Shown here: positions 24,098 through 31,980 of the stretch, in pieces
Position numbering within the stretch: position 1 is the stretch's first letter
Layout of the letters: every line of letters starts with the position of its first letter
Origin: JAJPHF01 sp035293805
Lineage (GTDB): Bacteria > Chloroflexota > UBA6077 > JAJPHF01
Length of the DNA: 64,000 nucleotides
Direction: 5' to 3'
Assembly (NCBI GenBank): GCA_035293805.1
Contig: DATGMD010000046.1
Span: 1-64,000 of the forward strand
Notes under the pieces: model-generated
What the model saw: only the letters and a program-made list of their open reading frames with translations
Database searches by the model: none
Told to the model about the DNA's origin: nothing
Made by a program: the position numbers and the translations under genes

Positions 24098-25471
24098 TCA
24101 GTCGTGAATGGCGGCCGGCACCTCGCGCCGGCCCACCTGGACCTCCTGGGAGTTCACCTGCCCCTCCTTCACGTCCCACAGCGGGATGATGGGGAAGACT
24201 TTGGCGAACAGCAGCAGCCCGAAGGAGGCCAGGGCGAAGGAGCCGATGGTAATCACGTACTCGATGACCTGTGGCTGGTAGGGCGGCGACCAGGTGTAGA
24301 CGAAGGGCTGCTTCACCGACAGCGGGGTGACGACCAGGATGTAGCGCTCGAGGAACATGCCGACGTTCACCGAGATGGAGAGCCAGAACATAAGCGATAC
24401 GTTGCGGCGGCAGCGGCGCGAGAACCAGAACGGCAGCGGGATGATCAGCGCGGTCAGCACCTGGATGAACAGCAGAATGTTGGTGGGCGGCTGGGTGAGC
24501 CGCAGCTCCCAGATGCTCACCTCGACCGGGTCGCGCGCGAACAGGCCGAAGTAGAAGTCCATCAGGAAGAAGAACAAGTACCCGAACCACACGACGAGCT
24601 GCAGGCGGCCGATCGTGTCGAAGTGCTGGAGGGTGATGTACTTGTCGAGGTGCAGGAAGCGGCGCAGGATGATCATCGTCGTCACGACGGCTGCCACGCC
24701 GGAGTGGACGGCGCCGATGACGAAGTAGGGCGCAAGGATCGTCGAGTGCCAGCCGGGCTGGATCGCCATGGCGAAGTCCCAGGCCACGATGGAGTGGACC
24801 GAGACGAAGACCGGCAGGATGAGCGCCGAGAGCAGAATGCCCGCCGTGAGCTGGAGCCGCCACTGGCGGGCGGAGCCGTGGAAGCCGAGCGCCAGCGCGC
24901 GGTAGACGTGGTGGCGCAAGCCCGTCGAGCGGTCGCGCGCTACGGCCAGGTCGGGCAGCAGGTCGACGAAGACGAACAGCGCCGTGCCCGTCAGGTAGGT
25001 GACGATGGCGCTGGGATCCCAGATGAGCGCCGAGCGCACGTCGGGCCAGATGCCGCGCGTGAAGTCGTAGGGGAACGCCCAGTAGGCCGTGCGCCAGAGC
25101 CGACCCGTGTGGATGAGGGGGAACATCGCCGCGGTGATGAGGGAGAAGATCGCCAGCACCTCGGCGCAGCGCGTGATCGGCCGCCGCCACTCGGCCTGGG
25201 TGAGCCGCAGGATGGCCGAGATCATGACGCCCGCGTGGCTGATCCCGACCCAGAAGACGAAGTGCGTGATGAAGATCGTCCAGTACTGGACATTGGTGTA
25301 GCCGAGCAGCTGCAGCCCGAACAGCACCAGCAGCCCGACGCTGCCGACAAAGGCCGACACCAGGAGCCCGAGCACGCCGGCCGCGATCCAGAACCAGAGC
25401 GGCGTGTGCAGCACGAAGCCGAGCAGGTCGTGGTCGATCCGCCTGGCCGACAGCGCCTGGCGCTCTTGCAT
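24098..25471 (-). CDS. actC: ACIII NrfD-like quinol-oxidising subunit ActC (457 aa)
   Basis: ATG 25471 is preceded by GGAGGAG. The protein has about ten membrane helices of the NrfD/PsrC family, including TPLWFWIAAGVLGLLVSAFV, VFWVGISHAGVMISAILRLT, FSLITAAMFPLIHTGR and LPFWFSRRCRRNVSLMFW. ActC carries the quinol-binding site of alternative complex III and passes electrons to the iron-sulfur protein ActB. The WVGISHAGVMISAI and PLIHTGR motifs are characteristic of ActC. It lies between a second NrfD-like gene and actD. Confidence 0.9.
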   Translation of the reverse strand: MQERQALSARRIDHDLLGFVLHTPLWFWIAAGVLGLLVSAFVGSVGLLVLFGLQLLGYTNVQYWTIFITHFVFWVGISHAGVMISAILRLTQAEWRRPITRCAEVLAIFSLITAAMFPLIHTGRLWRTAYWAFPYDFTRGIWPDVRSALIWDPSAIVTYLTGTALFVFVDLLPDLAVARDRSTGLRHHVYRALALGFHGSARQWRLQLTAGILLSALILPVFVSVHSIVAWDFAMAIQPGWHSTILAPYFVIGAVHSGVAAVVTTMIILRRFLHLDKYITLQHFDTIGRLQLVVWFGYLFFFLMDFYFGLFARDPVEVSIWELRLTQPPTNILLFIQVLTALIIPLPFWFSRRCRRNVSLMFWLSISVNVGMFLERYILVVTPLSVKQPFVYTWSPPYQPQVIEYVITIGSFALASFGLLLFAKVFPIIPLWDVKEGQVNSQEVQVGRREVPAAIHD

Positions 25472-25499
25472 GCTGGCGAATCTCCTCCGGTGAGCCCAC

Positions 25500-26831
25500 C
25501 TAACTGGGCTTGGCGATGACGGCGACCTTGGTGCGGATGTACTCCCGCTCGACGCGCAGCAGCCGGTCGCGGCGGTACTCCCAGAGCGAGACAGCCGGCA
25601 CGAGCCGCAGCGCGAGCAGGTAGAGCAGCAGCACGGCCGCCGGCATGCCGAGCACAACCAGCACGTCGAGCAGGCCCGGCAGGTGCATGGGCGGCAGGTC
25701 GCCCTGCCCCTGGCCCACCGGCCCGGCCACTTGCCAGGCCGCCACGTACATCCGCACGCGGTCGGCCAGCACGCCGACGAGGACGATGGCCGCGGCGACC
25801 GTGGCGCCCTTGATGTTGCCGCGGATCGGGTTCCACAGGAGCAGCAGGAACGGCACGACGCAGCAGAGCCCGAAAGCAAGCGCGAACGGCACGACGTAGG
25901 AGCGGAACATCAACAGCCCGAGCAGCCACTGCTCGCGGGGCTGCCGCCCGTACCAGTAGGTCAGGAACTCGCACCAGGTGAAGTAGAAGAAGAGCAGCGC
26001 CAGCGACAGCAGCAGCTTCGCCGCCGCGTGGAACTGGTCGCGGGTGACGTACCGCTCCAGCCCGCCCCAGCGCCGCGCGACGGCGAGCGCCAGGATCGTC
26101 GTGGCGATACCGCCCTCGAACGCCGAGACGACGTGGTAGGGGGGGATCACGGCGCTTTGCCAGCCCGGCACCAGGCTCATCGCCAGGTCGGTGGAGACGA
26201 CCAGGTTGACGAAGCCCCAGAGCAGCACGTACAGCGCCCCGAGCGCCTTCACGCCCAGGTCGAGGACATCCCAGCGGCGCAGAGTGCCGGTCCAGCCGAG
26301 CGCCAGCCCGCCCGCGCGCGCCCGCCGCGCGTCGCGAGCCGCGGCCAGGTCCGGCAGGCCGGTCACGTAGACCAGCGCCAGACCGGCGAGCGTCAGGCCG
26401 ATTACGGCGACGGCGTCCCACAGGCCGGGCGCGCCGGGCCAGTTGAGCCAGATGCTCGGGCGGTCGCGCCAGTCGGGTAGCTGCGTCAGCAGCAGCACCA
26501 GGAGCGGGGCCGCCACCAGGCCGCCGACGGCGAACAGGTCGGCGACACGCCGCAGGGGGATGCCCCAGTAGCCGCGCGCCAGGCGCGAGGTGAAGGCCAG
26601 CGGCGGCGCGGCCAGCGCCGTCGAGAGCAAGAAGGCAAGCATTGCGGCGGTATAGCCCCACTTGGCGCGCGGCTCGGCGCCGCCGGCCGCCAGCACCACC
26701 AGCGCCGCGACGCCCGCCGCCGTCAGAATCGCCAGCACGAGCACGGCGCCCCAGTAGGCCGCCCCGCCCGGGGGGCGGCCGACCAGATCGTGCGCGGCCT
26801 CGCGCGGCGTGACCGTTGGTAGCTCGGCCAT
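25500..26831 (-). CDS. Second NrfD-like ACIII membrane subunit, ActF-type (443 aa)
   Basis: ATG 26831 has GGAGAGG upstream; the frame runs further up to 27074 only through the repeat block. About ten hydrophobic helices are visible (VLVLAILTAAGVAALVVLAA, LFFYFTWCEFLTYWYG, FALAFGLCCVVPFLLLLW). VVSTDLAMSLVPGWQSAVIP and FEGGIATTILALAVARR match the NrfD fold. ACIII normally contains two such subunits, ActC and ActF. In the canonical order actF is last, but here the second copy precedes actC. It is probably a membrane subunit of the complex; the ActF name is tentative. Confidence 0.75.
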   Translation of the reverse strand: MAELPTVTPREAAHDLVGRPPGGAAYWGAVLVLAILTAAGVAALVVLAAGGAEPRAKWGYTAAMLAFLLSTALAAPPLAFTSRLARGYWGIPLRRVADLFAVGGLVAAPLLVLLLTQLPDWRDRPSIWLNWPGAPGLWDAVAVIGLTLAGLALVYVTGLPDLAAARDARRARAGGLALGWTGTLRRWDVLDLGVKALGALYVLLWGFVNLVVSTDLAMSLVPGWQSAVIPPYHVVSAFEGGIATTILALAVARRWGGLERYVTRDQFHAAAKLLLSLALLFFYFTWCEFLTYWYGRQPREQWLLGLLMFRSYVVPFALAFGLCCVVPFLLLLWNPIRGNIKGATVAAAIVLVGVLADRVRMYVAAWQVAGPVGQGQGDLPPMHLPGLLDVLVVLGMPAAVLLLYLLALRLVPAVSLWEYRRDRLLRVEREYIRTKVAVIAKPS

Positions 26832-26868
26832 CCTCTCCGATCCTCGCGCGCTGTTCCCTCGCTCTAAG

Positions 26869-27057
26869 AGAAAGGGACGGGGGAGGGACGCCCTCCCCAT
26901 CGTTCTCCGTCTCCCTCTCGGAGAGGGTCGGGAGGCGGGCGGTTTTTCCCTTTCCCCCTCGCTCCCTCTCCCCCTGGGGGCGGGTCGGGGGGAGGGCGTT
27001 CTTTCCTTTCCCCCTCGCTCCCTCTCCCCCTGGGAGAGGGTTGGGGTGAGGGCGTCC
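26869..27057. repeat. Tandem CCCTCTCCC-hairpin repeats inside the act operon
   Basis: Two close copies of a unit of about 56 bp (26945-26999 and 27000-27055) share CTTTCCCCCTCGCTCCCTCT, then a hairpin and GAGGGCG. A third and fourth, more diverged unit lie at 26869-26944 (CTCCCTCTCGGAGAGGG). The last copy matches the repeat at 8587. The array fills the whole gap between actB2 and the next gene, directly after the actB2 stop codon. Confidence 0.8.
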
Positions 27058-27840
27058 TCAGCCGGCCGGCTCACCCGGCTGCCGCGGCAGGTTCGGGTCC
27101 ACCTTCTTCAGATAGACCACCGATGGCTGCGTGCCCCGGTCGGCGAGCAGGTCGTAGGCGCGCGCGTCTTGGGCCAGGCGGTTGATGCGGCTGTTCGGGT
27201 CCTTCCAGTTGCCGAAGACGAGGGCGTCGGTGGGGCACGCCTGGACGCACGCGGTCTGTAGCTCGCCGTCCTGCACCGTGCGCCCGGCGTTGGCCGCCTC
27301 GCGCTTCGCGCGATTGAGGCGCTGAATGCAGAAGGTACACTTCTCGATCACGCCGTTCGTGCGCACGGTCACGTCGGGGTTGAGCTGCGACGCGAGCGGC
27401 TCCGGCCACTCCGGGTTCCAGAAATTGAAGAAGCGCACGTTGTACGGGCAGTTGTTGCCACAGTAGCGCGTGCCGATGCAGCGGTTGTAGACCTGGAGGT
27501 TCAGCCCGTCGGGGCTGTGGACCGTCGCGTAGACCGGGCAGACCGGCTCGCAGGGCGCGTTCGCGCAGTGCTGGCAGAGCACGGGCAGGTAGCGGGCCTT
27601 CACGTTCGGGAACTCGCCCTCCCAGTAGCGCTCGATGCGGATCCACTCCTTGGCGCGGTGCTCGTGGAAGCGCCGCTCCTCGTTGATCGGCACGTTGTTC
27701 TCGGCCTGGCAGGCGACGACGCAGGCCTGGCAGCCGGTGCAGCGGTCGATGTCGATCACCATGCCCCAATGGTAGTTGTCGTTCAGGCCCGGCGTGACGC
27801 TCGGCGTCGGCGTGGCGGGCTGCTGCGCCTGCTGCGACAT
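27058..27840 (-). CDS. ACIII iron-sulfur subunit ActB2 (260 aa)
   Basis: ATG 27840 is preceded by GGGGGAGAG. Four cysteine clusters are visible: CTGCQACVVACQ, CQHCANAPCEPVCP, CIGTRYCGNNCP and CTFCIQR with CVQACP near the end. This is the DmsB/NrfC-like ferredoxin fold with four Fe-S centres, equal to the C-terminal half of ActB. In many species ActB is one fused protein. Here it is split, with the molybdopterin-fold half encoded upstream at 27966-30266. It carries electrons from ActC toward the cytochromes. Confidence 0.9.
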   Translation of the reverse strand: MSQQAQQPATPTPSVTPGLNDNYHWGMVIDIDRCTGCQACVVACQAENNVPINEERRFHEHRAKEWIRIERYWEGEFPNVKARYLPVLCQHCANAPCEPVCPVYATVHSPDGLNLQVYNRCIGTRYCGNNCPYNVRFFNFWNPEWPEPLASQLNPDVTVRTNGVIEKCTFCIQRLNRAKREAANAGRTVQDGELQTACVQACPTDALVFGNWKDPNSRINRLAQDARAYDLLADRGTQPSVVYLKKVDPNLPRQPGEPAG

Positions 27841-27894
27841 CGCGCTCTCCCCCCGCGCCCCCGCGGCGCGCGGCCCTTTCTGCAAGCCGTGGGC

Positions 27895-27969
27895 CTAGGC
27901 ACTTGGCCAGGGATAGTGTGTCTGTTTGGCTTCGGCAAACAGACACACTCGCCGGGGCCGGCAGCTTAG
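27895..27969. repeat. 75-bp palindromic element, copy 1
   Basis: The ends are CTAGGCACTTGGCCAG and GGGCCGGCAGCTTAG. The core is a perfect 13-bp stem, GTGTGTCTGTTTG (27916-27928) with CAAACAGACACAC (27936-27948), and loop GCTTCGG. It lies between actB1 and actB2. Its right end contains the actB1 stop codon (27966-27968). Copies 2 and 3 are at 38461 and 44531. Confidence 0.85.
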
Positions 27970-30266
27970 GCTTCTCGCGTCACCTGTATGACCTGTTCGT
28001 CGGGCAGCTGGTAGGCGGGCACCGTCCCCTCGTGCTTCGGCACGCCGACGTGGCGGCCGGTCGGCGTCAGGCGCACGCGCGTCGCGCCGTAGGCCAGGGC
28101 GCCGGTCGCCTGGTCGGCCAGCGGTGCGAGCAAGTCGAGCGGGTTTACGCCGCGTCCCCGCGCCCAGCGCCCGTAGGCGGCGTGGCCCTGGCCGAGCGGC
28201 AGCGCCAGCACGTCCGGCGGCGCCGCCGGGTGGACGTACACGGGCACCTCGACGCGCCCGTTCGGCGATTCGATCGCCACGACGTCGCCCTCGGCGAGGC
28301 CGAGGCGCGCGGCCACCCGCGGGTTCACCTCGACCCAGGTCTGCCACACGACCGTGGTCGTCGGATCGGGCGTGGCCTGGAGCCACGGCAGGTGAGCCGT
28401 CTCGCCGTGGCCCAGGGTGTTGTGTGGGAACACCACCAGGGCGTAGGGATAGTCGCCGGCGCCCGCGACCTGCGGGGTGCCGAGCCCTGCCGCGAGCGCG
28501 GCCACATTACCCGCGCCGGGGCCGGTCGGCGTGGGCGGGCTGGTCGTCCACCAGCCGCCCTGTTGCAAGAGCTGCACCCAGAAGCGCTCGAAGTCGGGCG
28601 CCTGGACGTTGCCGCCGCTCTGCCCTTGCAGTGTCCGCGCGCCGTCGCGCAGCACGTCCTGAAAGGTGGCCCAGGGCAGGGCGGCCCGCAGCGCCCCGCC
28701 AAGCTGGTCCGCCACGCCGAGCAGCACGTCGGCGAAGCCGCGCGTGTCGTACAGCGGCGCGACGACCGGCTGCTGGATGGTGAGCGTCGCGTAGCCGGGC
28801 GCGGGGTCGGGCACGGCGCTGCCCCAATCTTCGAGCGGCAGGTGGGCCGGCAGCACGAGGTCGGCCAGCAGCGTCGTCTCGTCGAGGAAGCTGGAGAAGC
28901 TGACGATGAACGGCGCTTGCAGCAGCGCGTCGCGGAAGCCGAGCGCCGCGGGCAGCCCGTAGACCGGATTCGCGTCCGCCACGAGCACGACGGGCGCCTG
29001 ACCGCCGTGCAGGCTGGCGACGAGCGCCTGCCAGTCGGCCAGGCGGCTGGGCGGCGTGCTGGCAGGCACGTCGGGCAGGGGAGGCGCGGGATTGGGCAGG
29101 ATGCCCCCCGCGCGGCCCAGCGCGCCGACCAGCAGGTTCAGCGCCAGGACTGCGCTGAGCGTCGCCGTGCCGTTCGTCTGGGCGCCCGTCTGGCCGCCGC
29201 CGAGCGCCAGGCTGGGCGCCCGCGTGGCGAAGTCACGCGCGAGCCCGCGGATGCGGTCGGCCGCCACGCCCGTCGCGTCGGCCACGCGCTCGGGCGCGTA
29301 GGCCGCGAGCGCGCCGGCGCTCAGGCCGGCCGCGCTGCCCGCCGCCAGCCCCTCGCTCAGGATCACCTGGGCCAGGCTGAGCGCCAGCAGCCCCTCGCTG
29401 CCCGGATGGACGTAGACCCACTCGTCGGCGTTCGCGGCGGTGCCCGAGAAGTGCGGCCCGACGTGGGCCAGGTAGCCGCGGGGGCGCCCCTGGCGGGGCG
29501 CGAACGTGCCCACGCTGTAGTCGCCCTGGCGGAAGCGGCCGTACTGCACGCCGTACTGCACGGGCGAGAGCCAGGTGTCGAGGAAGTTGGCCCCGAAGGA
29601 CAAGACGTACTGCGCGTTGGCGACGTCGAAGTGGGGCAGCCGCGGCAGGCCCAGCACGTCGCTCACGGCGCGGCGCAGCGGGGCCTCGCCGAACAGGTCG
29701 AGCATCAGCCACTGGGCGCCTGCGGCGCGGGTGAAGCGGTCGATTACCAGCGCGCGGTGGCCGCTCGTCGGCCCGGTCAGCAGCGCCAGCCGCGGCCCGG
29801 CCCCGCCGCCGGCGCCGCGCAGCCGGTCCACGAGCTGCGCCAGCCCCTGGTCCCAGCCGATCGGCGCGAAGCCGCCGCCCCGCGCGCCGGCGCGGACGAG
29901 CGGCCCTTGCACGCGGTCCGGGTGGTACTGGGCCTGCACGGCGGCCTGGCCGCGCGCGCAGAGCTTGCCCTGGTTCACCGGGTGGTCCGGCGTGCCCTCG
30001 ACCTTCCGGGCGCGGCCGTCGATCACGCGGACGATGCTGCCGCAGCCGGCGCCGCAGCCGCGGCAGGCCGTGGCGTACCAGTTCTCGTACGCCGACAGCA
30101 GGTCCTCCGCGAGCAGGACGCGGCTCTGTGCCTGCAGCTCACGCTGCGGCACCTGGCAGCCCGTGAACATCACCGCGCCCACGCTCGTGCCGGCCAGCGC
30201 CTGCAAGAACTGGCGGCGCGAGAGCCCGCCGAGCGCCTCGCCGCCGGCGGCCGCGGGACCCGTCAT
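27966..30266 (-). CDS. ACIII molybdopterin-oxidoreductase-fold subunit ActB1 (766 aa)
   Basis: ATG 30266 starts a Tat-type signal (GLSRRQFLQALAGTSVGAVM). The CxxCxxxC-like segment CRGCGAGCGSIVRV is followed by GKLCARGQAAVQAQYHPDRV, as in molybdopterin enzymes. ACIII homologues keep the fold but are not known to bind molybdopterin. Other fold landmarks are LPAHLPLEDWGS, ESPNGRVEVPVYVHP and ALPLGQGHAAYGRWARGRGV. It corresponds to the N-terminal part of fused ActB. The stop codon lies inside palindromic element 1, so the very C-terminus may have been set by that insertion. Confidence 0.9.
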   Translation of the reverse strand: MTGPAAAGGEALGGLSRRQFLQALAGTSVGAVMFTGCQVPQRELQAQSRVLLAEDLLSAYENWYATACRGCGAGCGSIVRVIDGRARKVEGTPDHPVNQGKLCARGQAAVQAQYHPDRVQGPLVRAGARGGGFAPIGWDQGLAQLVDRLRGAGGGAGPRLALLTGPTSGHRALVIDRFTRAAGAQWLMLDLFGEAPLRRAVSDVLGLPRLPHFDVANAQYVLSFGANFLDTWLSPVQYGVQYGRFRQGDYSVGTFAPRQGRPRGYLAHVGPHFSGTAANADEWVYVHPGSEGLLALSLAQVILSEGLAAGSAAGLSAGALAAYAPERVADATGVAADRIRGLARDFATRAPSLALGGGQTGAQTNGTATLSAVLALNLLVGALGRAGGILPNPAPPLPDVPASTPPSRLADWQALVASLHGGQAPVVLVADANPVYGLPAALGFRDALLQAPFIVSFSSFLDETTLLADLVLPAHLPLEDWGSAVPDPAPGYATLTIQQPVVAPLYDTRGFADVLLGVADQLGGALRAALPWATFQDVLRDGARTLQGQSGGNVQAPDFERFWVQLLQQGGWWTTSPPTPTGPGAGNVAALAAGLGTPQVAGAGDYPYALVVFPHNTLGHGETAHLPWLQATPDPTTTVVWQTWVEVNPRVAARLGLAEGDVVAIESPNGRVEVPVYVHPAAPPDVLALPLGQGHAAYGRWARGRGVNPLDLLAPLADQATGALAYGATRVRLTPTGRHVGVPKHEGTVPAYQLPDEQVIQVTREA

Positions 30267-30347
30267 GGCCTCTCCTCGTCCGAGCGCCTAGATCTTCTGC
30301 CCGGGATGGTGCGGCGCTGCTGCGCCCTCCCGGGCAGGCTCACCCGC

Positions 30348-30866
30348 TCAGTAGTGGCAGGTGCCGCATTCCGTGGGCGCCCCCGTCTGGCGGTGGCAGT
30401 CCACGCAGTCGGTCATGTTCAGGGGCCGGACCTGGTGGACCTGGCCCATCTGCTGCACGTCGCCGTGGCAGGTCGTACACGACACGCCGGCCTGGATGTG
30501 CGGGAAGTGCGAGAACCGCGTGTGGTCCGGCAGGCGGTGGATGCGCGACCAGTCGATCGGCGTCTGCGCCATCCAGGCCTGCCGCACCTTCTCGATCTCG
30601 GGCACGCCCTGGCCGATCACGCCGTGGCAGAACATGCACTGCTGCAAGTCAGGGTAGCCCGCCGACACACCGGTGGCGGCCGTCCGGTGGCAGAACGTGC
30701 AGTCCAGGTTGGCCGCCTGAGTGTGGATCTTGTGGTCGAAATAGACCGGCTGCGCGGCTACCGCGTGGGGCTGGCTGGTGAGCAACCAGGGCACGGCCAC
30801 GCTGATGAAGAACACGAACCCGGCCAGCACGAGCGCCGGCACCGCGATCAGCGGCACACGGCGCAT
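30348..30866 (-). CDS. actA: ACIII pentaheme cytochrome c subunit ActA (172 aa)
   Basis: Five CxxCH heme sites are present in order: CTFCH, CMFCH, CTTCH, CVDCH and CGTCH. An N-terminal membrane helix (LIAVPALVLAGFVFFISVAV) anchors it. PVYFDHKIHTQAANLDC and FSHFPHIQAGVSC supply distal His ligands, as usual for this class. ActA is the electron-storing multiheme subunit of alternative complex III. Start ATG 30866, with the upstream gene ending 1 bp away. Confidence 0.92.
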   Translation of the reverse strand: MRRVPLIAVPALVLAGFVFFISVAVPWLLTSQPHAVAAQPVYFDHKIHTQAANLDCTFCHRTAATGVSAGYPDLQQCMFCHGVIGQGVPEIEKVRQAWMAQTPIDWSRIHRLPDHTRFSHFPHIQAGVSCTTCHGDVQQMGQVHQVRPLNMTDCVDCHRQTGAPTECGTCHY

Positions 30867-30867
30867 C

Positions 30868-31161
30868 CTAGATGCTCCACCGCGGATAGATCTGCTGCAG
30901 CACGCCCACCGCTAGTATCAGCCCGCGGACGAACGCGTACAGCGTAAGCGCCAGGGCGACCGCGGACAGCGGGTACAGCACGCGGCGGTAGGCGCCCAGC
31001 TCCGCGGGCGCGTCCTCCGACATGACCAGCGACGGGAGCACGGCGTGGGCCAGCAAGAAGGCGAACGCCGTGGTTAGCGCCAGGCCGATAAAGGCGTACA
31101 GGTAGATCATGGCCTGTGCGACCCGCGCCCACTGCTCGGGGCCAACGCTCGCCGGCTCCAT
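30868..31161 (-). CDS. Small membrane protein of the ACIII operon (97 aa)
   Basis: ATG 31161 follows GGGAGGACGG. Two or three hydrophobic helices are seen (AMIYLYAFIGLALTTAFAFL and VLYPLSAVALALTLYAFVRG). The protein lies between the cytochrome c gene and actA with a 1-bp gap to actA. It could be a small ACIII subunit similar in role to the ActG of Chloroflexus, but sequence identity was not checked. Confidence 0.65.
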   Translation of the reverse strand: MEPASVGPEQWARVAQAMIYLYAFIGLALTTAFAFLLAHAVLPSLVMSEDAPAELGAYRRVLYPLSAVALALTLYAFVRGLILAVGVLQQIYPRWSI

Positions 31162-31211
31162 GCTGCCTGCCGTCCTCCCTGCTGTCCACGCGGACCACCG
31201 GGCCACGCGGC

Positions 31212-31691
31212 TCAGCGGAGCACGTTGTAGGGCTGGCTGTAGAGAAACGCCGTCAGGTCCTGCGCTTCCTGCGTGGTCAGTCCCAGGCGCGGCATCCGCG
31301 CGTCGGGCTTCAGCGCGGATGGATCGAGCAGCCACCGCGTCAGCGTGTCCGGCGACATCGGCAGCGTCTCGCCCGCCAGGGTCGGTCGCAGCGTCACGTT
31401 CGTCAGGTTTGGCCCCGCCACACCGGCGGCGCCCGCCAGCCCGTACAGCGTGTGGCAGCCGCCGCAGCCCTTGGCGCTGAAGAGCTGCCGTCCCGTCGTG
31501 GGGTTGCCCGCGACGTTGGGCGCTGGCGTGAGCGCCACCTGTGGCGCCGTCGCGCTCGGCGGCTGGGGCGGCACCCCCTGGGCGCCCGCCGGGGCGCACG
31601 CGGTGCTCGCGAGCAGGGCCAGCAGGGTTGCGATCTGCCAGCGCGTACTCGTTCTCCTCCACGCAACGCTCCGAGCAACCCTGATCGGCAA
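31212..31691 (-). CDS. Monoheme cytochrome c lipoprotein heading the ACIII operon (about 159 aa)
   Basis: The heme site is KGCGGCHTLYGL. A Met in ARMPRLGL is the likely sixth ligand. A lipoprotein signal (IATLLALLASTACAPAG) is clear, but no ATG or GTG precedes it at good spacing; TTG 31691 is the best in-frame start and may be wrong. The domain (TTGRQLFSAKGC, DTLTRWLLDPSALKPDA, AQDLTAFLYS) is the single-heme type found with oxidases. It probably shuttles electrons between ACIII and the caa3 oxidase. Confidence 0.75.
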   Translation of the reverse strand: MPIRVARSVAWRRTSTRWQIATLLALLASTACAPAGAQGVPPQPPSATAPQVALTPAPNVAGNPTTGRQLFSAKGCGGCHTLYGLAGAAGVAGPNLTNVTLRPTLAGETLPMSPDTLTRWLLDPSALKPDARMPRLGLTTQEAQDLTAFLYSQPYNVLR

Positions 31692-31980
31692 TCCGCGGCC
31701 GGCCGGGCGCCAGTCCCGTGCAAGGTCCGTGCCGCAACTTGGGCGCCGCGGCTGGGGACGGCCGGGCACCCCGCGTTTTCTAAAGGCTTCCTTATGAAGA
31801 ACGATCAGGGGGTGGCTCCTCCGATGATCCCGCAGAAGTCCAAGAGAAGTCCAAGGATCCGGGCCTAATGGAGGCATGCGAAGTGCGAACACAGTCCGTG
31901 CCGGCGGAATCTTTCGGCCAGTACTTACGCGGAAAGGTGCGGCCAGCGCCGACAGAGCGCTCGCTTGCAGGAGGACACGC

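Noticed and set aside
26869..27057. CRISPR array
   Set aside because: The units are contiguous hairpins of about 56 bp without unique spacers, and no cas genes are present.
27903..30947. 1014-codon open frame on the + strand
   Set aside because: It is antisense to actB1 and actA and spans both genes and the palindromic element. The low-complexity Arg/Ala/Val content marks it as a shadow.
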